DNA of 8,057 nucleotides from Stomatobaculum longum. Its GTDB lineage: Bacteria; Bacillota; Clostridia; Lachnospirales; Lachnospiraceae. How positions within the stretch are numbered: position 1 is the first letter of the stretch; the number at the start of each line of letters is the position of its first letter. The notes under the pieces were generated by a model that saw nothing but the letters and a program-made list of their open reading frames with translations, was not told the origin of the DNA and did no database searches. Below are positions 7,545 to 8,057 of the stretch, piece by piece. Both the position numbers and the translations under genes were made by a program. The stretch covers positions 1-8,057 of the forward strand of contig CAJPKN010000069.1 in assembly GCA_905370385.1 (NCBI GenBank), in the 5' to 3' direction.

Positions 7545-7584
7545 GAATATTAATGAGCATATTTAATGTATATGCCTATTATTC
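7545..7584. other. AT-rich imperfect dyad
   Basis: GCATAT (7557-7562) and ATATGC (7570-7575) flank a 7-base centre. Outside them GAATA (7545-7549) pairs with TATTC within 7577-7584 once a small bulge is allowed. It lies between the terminator of the upstream gene and the promoter of the giant gene. It could be an operator, a secondary terminator stem or a cruciform. No function can be assigned. Confidence 0.35.
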
Positions 7585-7623
7585 AGGTCGCATTTGTATA
7601 TCGGTTTTCTCCGCCCAACAAAT

Positions 7624-7657
7624 GAGGAGCTGTGCCGCAAACACGACACAGCTCCTC
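7624..7657 (-). terminator. Probable transcription terminator of the upstream surface-protein gene
   Basis: GAGGAGCTGTG (7624-7634) and CACAGCTCCTC (7647-7657) form a perfect 11-bp stem around a 12-base loop. After one C-A mismatch, two further C-G pairs are possible inside. It lies 26 bases past the stop codon at 7684-7686. On the minus strand the bases after the stem are ATTTGTT, so the U-run is weak and termination may be incomplete. A plus-strand transcript would meet a pyrimidine-rich run after the stem, so some bidirectional action is possible. Confidence 0.7.
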
Positions 7658-7683
7658 TTGCAAGGCTCTTCTTCTGTTTTTGT

Positions 7684-8057
7684 TTAAGCTTCCTCGTCCC
7701 GTCTCTCCTCTTTCCAAAAAAGGAGTTTCCCGAGCGTTTGTTCTCCCGTCTTCGGTAAGCGACGCTTTCTCTCCTTGTCACCGCTTGTCTGCTTCTTTCT
7801 GCGGCTGCCGCTCTCACCATCCAACTTTTCGATCTTCTCGGTACCTGCAGTCCGCTTGCCGGGGTCCGCGTTGTGCGGCTTATCCGTCGCATCCGAATCG
7901 CCTGTCTGCGCCGGGGTGGTTGCAATGTTCGCGCTCGGTGTGGGCACAATGTGACTGCCTCTGCCGTTGCCACGGCTGCTGCTGCCGCCGCGACTTCCGC
8001 CGCCACCGCCACCGCCGCCGCTTCCGCCGGAAGTGTTGTCACTGTCGGAGTCATCGT
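7684..8057 (-). CDS. C-terminal end of a surface protein with LPKTGE motif but no hydrophobic sorting segment (5' end outside window)
   Basis: The frame is open from the right edge through 123 codons to TAA at 7684-7686. A GTG at 7945-7947 is internal, not a start, because the frame continues upstream in a meaningful sequence. Order: an Asp/Ser-rich start; a Gly/Ser-rich linker (7954-8031) with seven consecutive glycines; a Thr/Pro/Ala/Asp spacer; a basic stretch RRKKQTSGDKERKRR (7759-7803); LPKTGE (7741-7758); then QTLGKLLFWKEERRDEEA and stop. Sortase substrates normally have LPXTG, about 20 hydrophobic residues and a basic tail. Here only 24 residues run from Leu of the motif to the end, and the longest uncharged hydrophobic run is LLFW. 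The protein is probably a wall or secreted surface protein whose anchoring is doubtful. Neither of the other two frames supplies a membrane segment, so a single frameshift does not explain the loss. Most of the protein is not visible, so its function is unknown. Confidence 0.85.
   Translation of the reverse strand, partial: DDSDSDNTSGGSGGGGGGGGSRGGSSSRGNGRGSHIVPTPSANIATTPAQTGDSDATDKPHNADPGKRTAGTEKIEKLDGESGSRRKKQTSGDKERKRRLPKTGEQTLGKLLFWKEERRDEEA
7741..7758 (-). other. LPKTGE sortase recognition motif
   Basis: The codons TTA CCG AAG ACG GGA GAA encode LPKTGE, a canonical class A/B-type LPXTG motif in which sortase would cleave between Thr and Gly. It follows a Gly/Ser-rich linker, as is typical. 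The missing downstream hydrophobic segment makes actual use by a sortase uncertain. Confidence 0.8.

Larger units (their letters stand above)
7250..7683. other. Intergenic region between two surface-protein genes
   Basis: About 430 bases with no credible coding frame and lower G+C than the flanks. It contains, in minus-strand order, the terminator hairpin (7624-7657), an AT-rich dyad (7545-7584), a small hairpin (TGCAGT 7467-7472 with ACTGCA 7480-7485), the promoter (7331-7359) with a dyad on each side, and the ribosome binding site. I see no tRNA, no recognisable riboswitch and no insertion-sequence end. Confidence 0.7.

Noticed and set aside
7600..7620. Second promoter (TTGTTG with a weak TACAAA-like -10) upstream of the giant gene on the minus strand
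   Set aside because: The -10 match is poor, and the promoter at 7331-7359 is clearly better and closer to the start.
7684..7947. A separate small 87-codon gene starting at the GTG at 7945-7947
   Set aside because: The frame continues upstream without a stop into a Gly/Ser-rich linker typical of surface proteins, and no ribosome binding site precedes the GTG.
7998..8020. GGN trinucleotide run as a phase-variable repeat
   Set aside because: The run is short and interrupted (mixed GGC and GGT codons), and slippage by whole codons would not change the frame.
7563..8054. A 163-codon minus-strand frame overlapping the LPKTGE-encoding frame
   Set aside because: It reads the Gly/Ser linker as an Ala/Val run followed by Arg-rich sequence, and it runs through the terminator hairpin. 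The overlapping frame with the Gly-rich linker and LPKTGE motif is clearly the real one.

Overview
The window looks like accessory cell-surface DNA from a Gram-positive Firmicute of moderate to high G+C. A Lachnospiraceae-type anaerobe is my best guess. The basis is the combination of an LPXTG-type C-terminus, InlB/Listeria-Bacteroides repeats, an SdrD-B-like module, a pilin-type isopeptide module and a strong AGGAGG ribosome binding site. The taxonomic placement is inference. All coding content I can support is on the minus strand.

Right edge (7684-8057): the 3' end of one surface-protein gene, entering from outside the window. It encodes a Gly/Ser-rich linker, a strongly basic stretch and an LPKTGE sortase motif. 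The hydrophobic segment that normally follows such a motif is missing. Next on the minus strand comes an 11-bp-stem hairpin (7624-7657), the likely terminator.

Intergenic region (7250-7683): about 430 bases without a gene. It holds the terminator hairpin, an AT-rich dyad (7545-7584), a small hairpin (7467-7485), a good sigma-A-type promoter (-35 TTGAAT, 17-bp spacer, -10 TAAAAT; 7331-7359), two related short dyads on either side of that promoter, and an AGGAGG site 5 bases before an ATG.

Remainder (1-7249): a single uninterrupted reading frame of 2,416 codons on the minus strand, with no stop before the window's left edge. It encodes a giant secreted protein: signal peptide, short acidic stretch, about 1,500 residues that I cannot assign, then an SdrD-B-like domain, an Ig-like (Big_2-type) domain, an InlB-type repeat, an FctA/Spy0128-like isopeptide pilin domain and at least three more InlB-type repeats. 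A wall-anchoring C-terminus, if there is one, lies beyond the left edge.

Together the two genes look like neighbouring, separately transcribed adhesin or stalk-type surface proteins. No sortase, regulator, RNA gene, mobile element or CRISPR array is visible. The long plus-strand open frames opposite the big gene are codon-register shadows, not genes.
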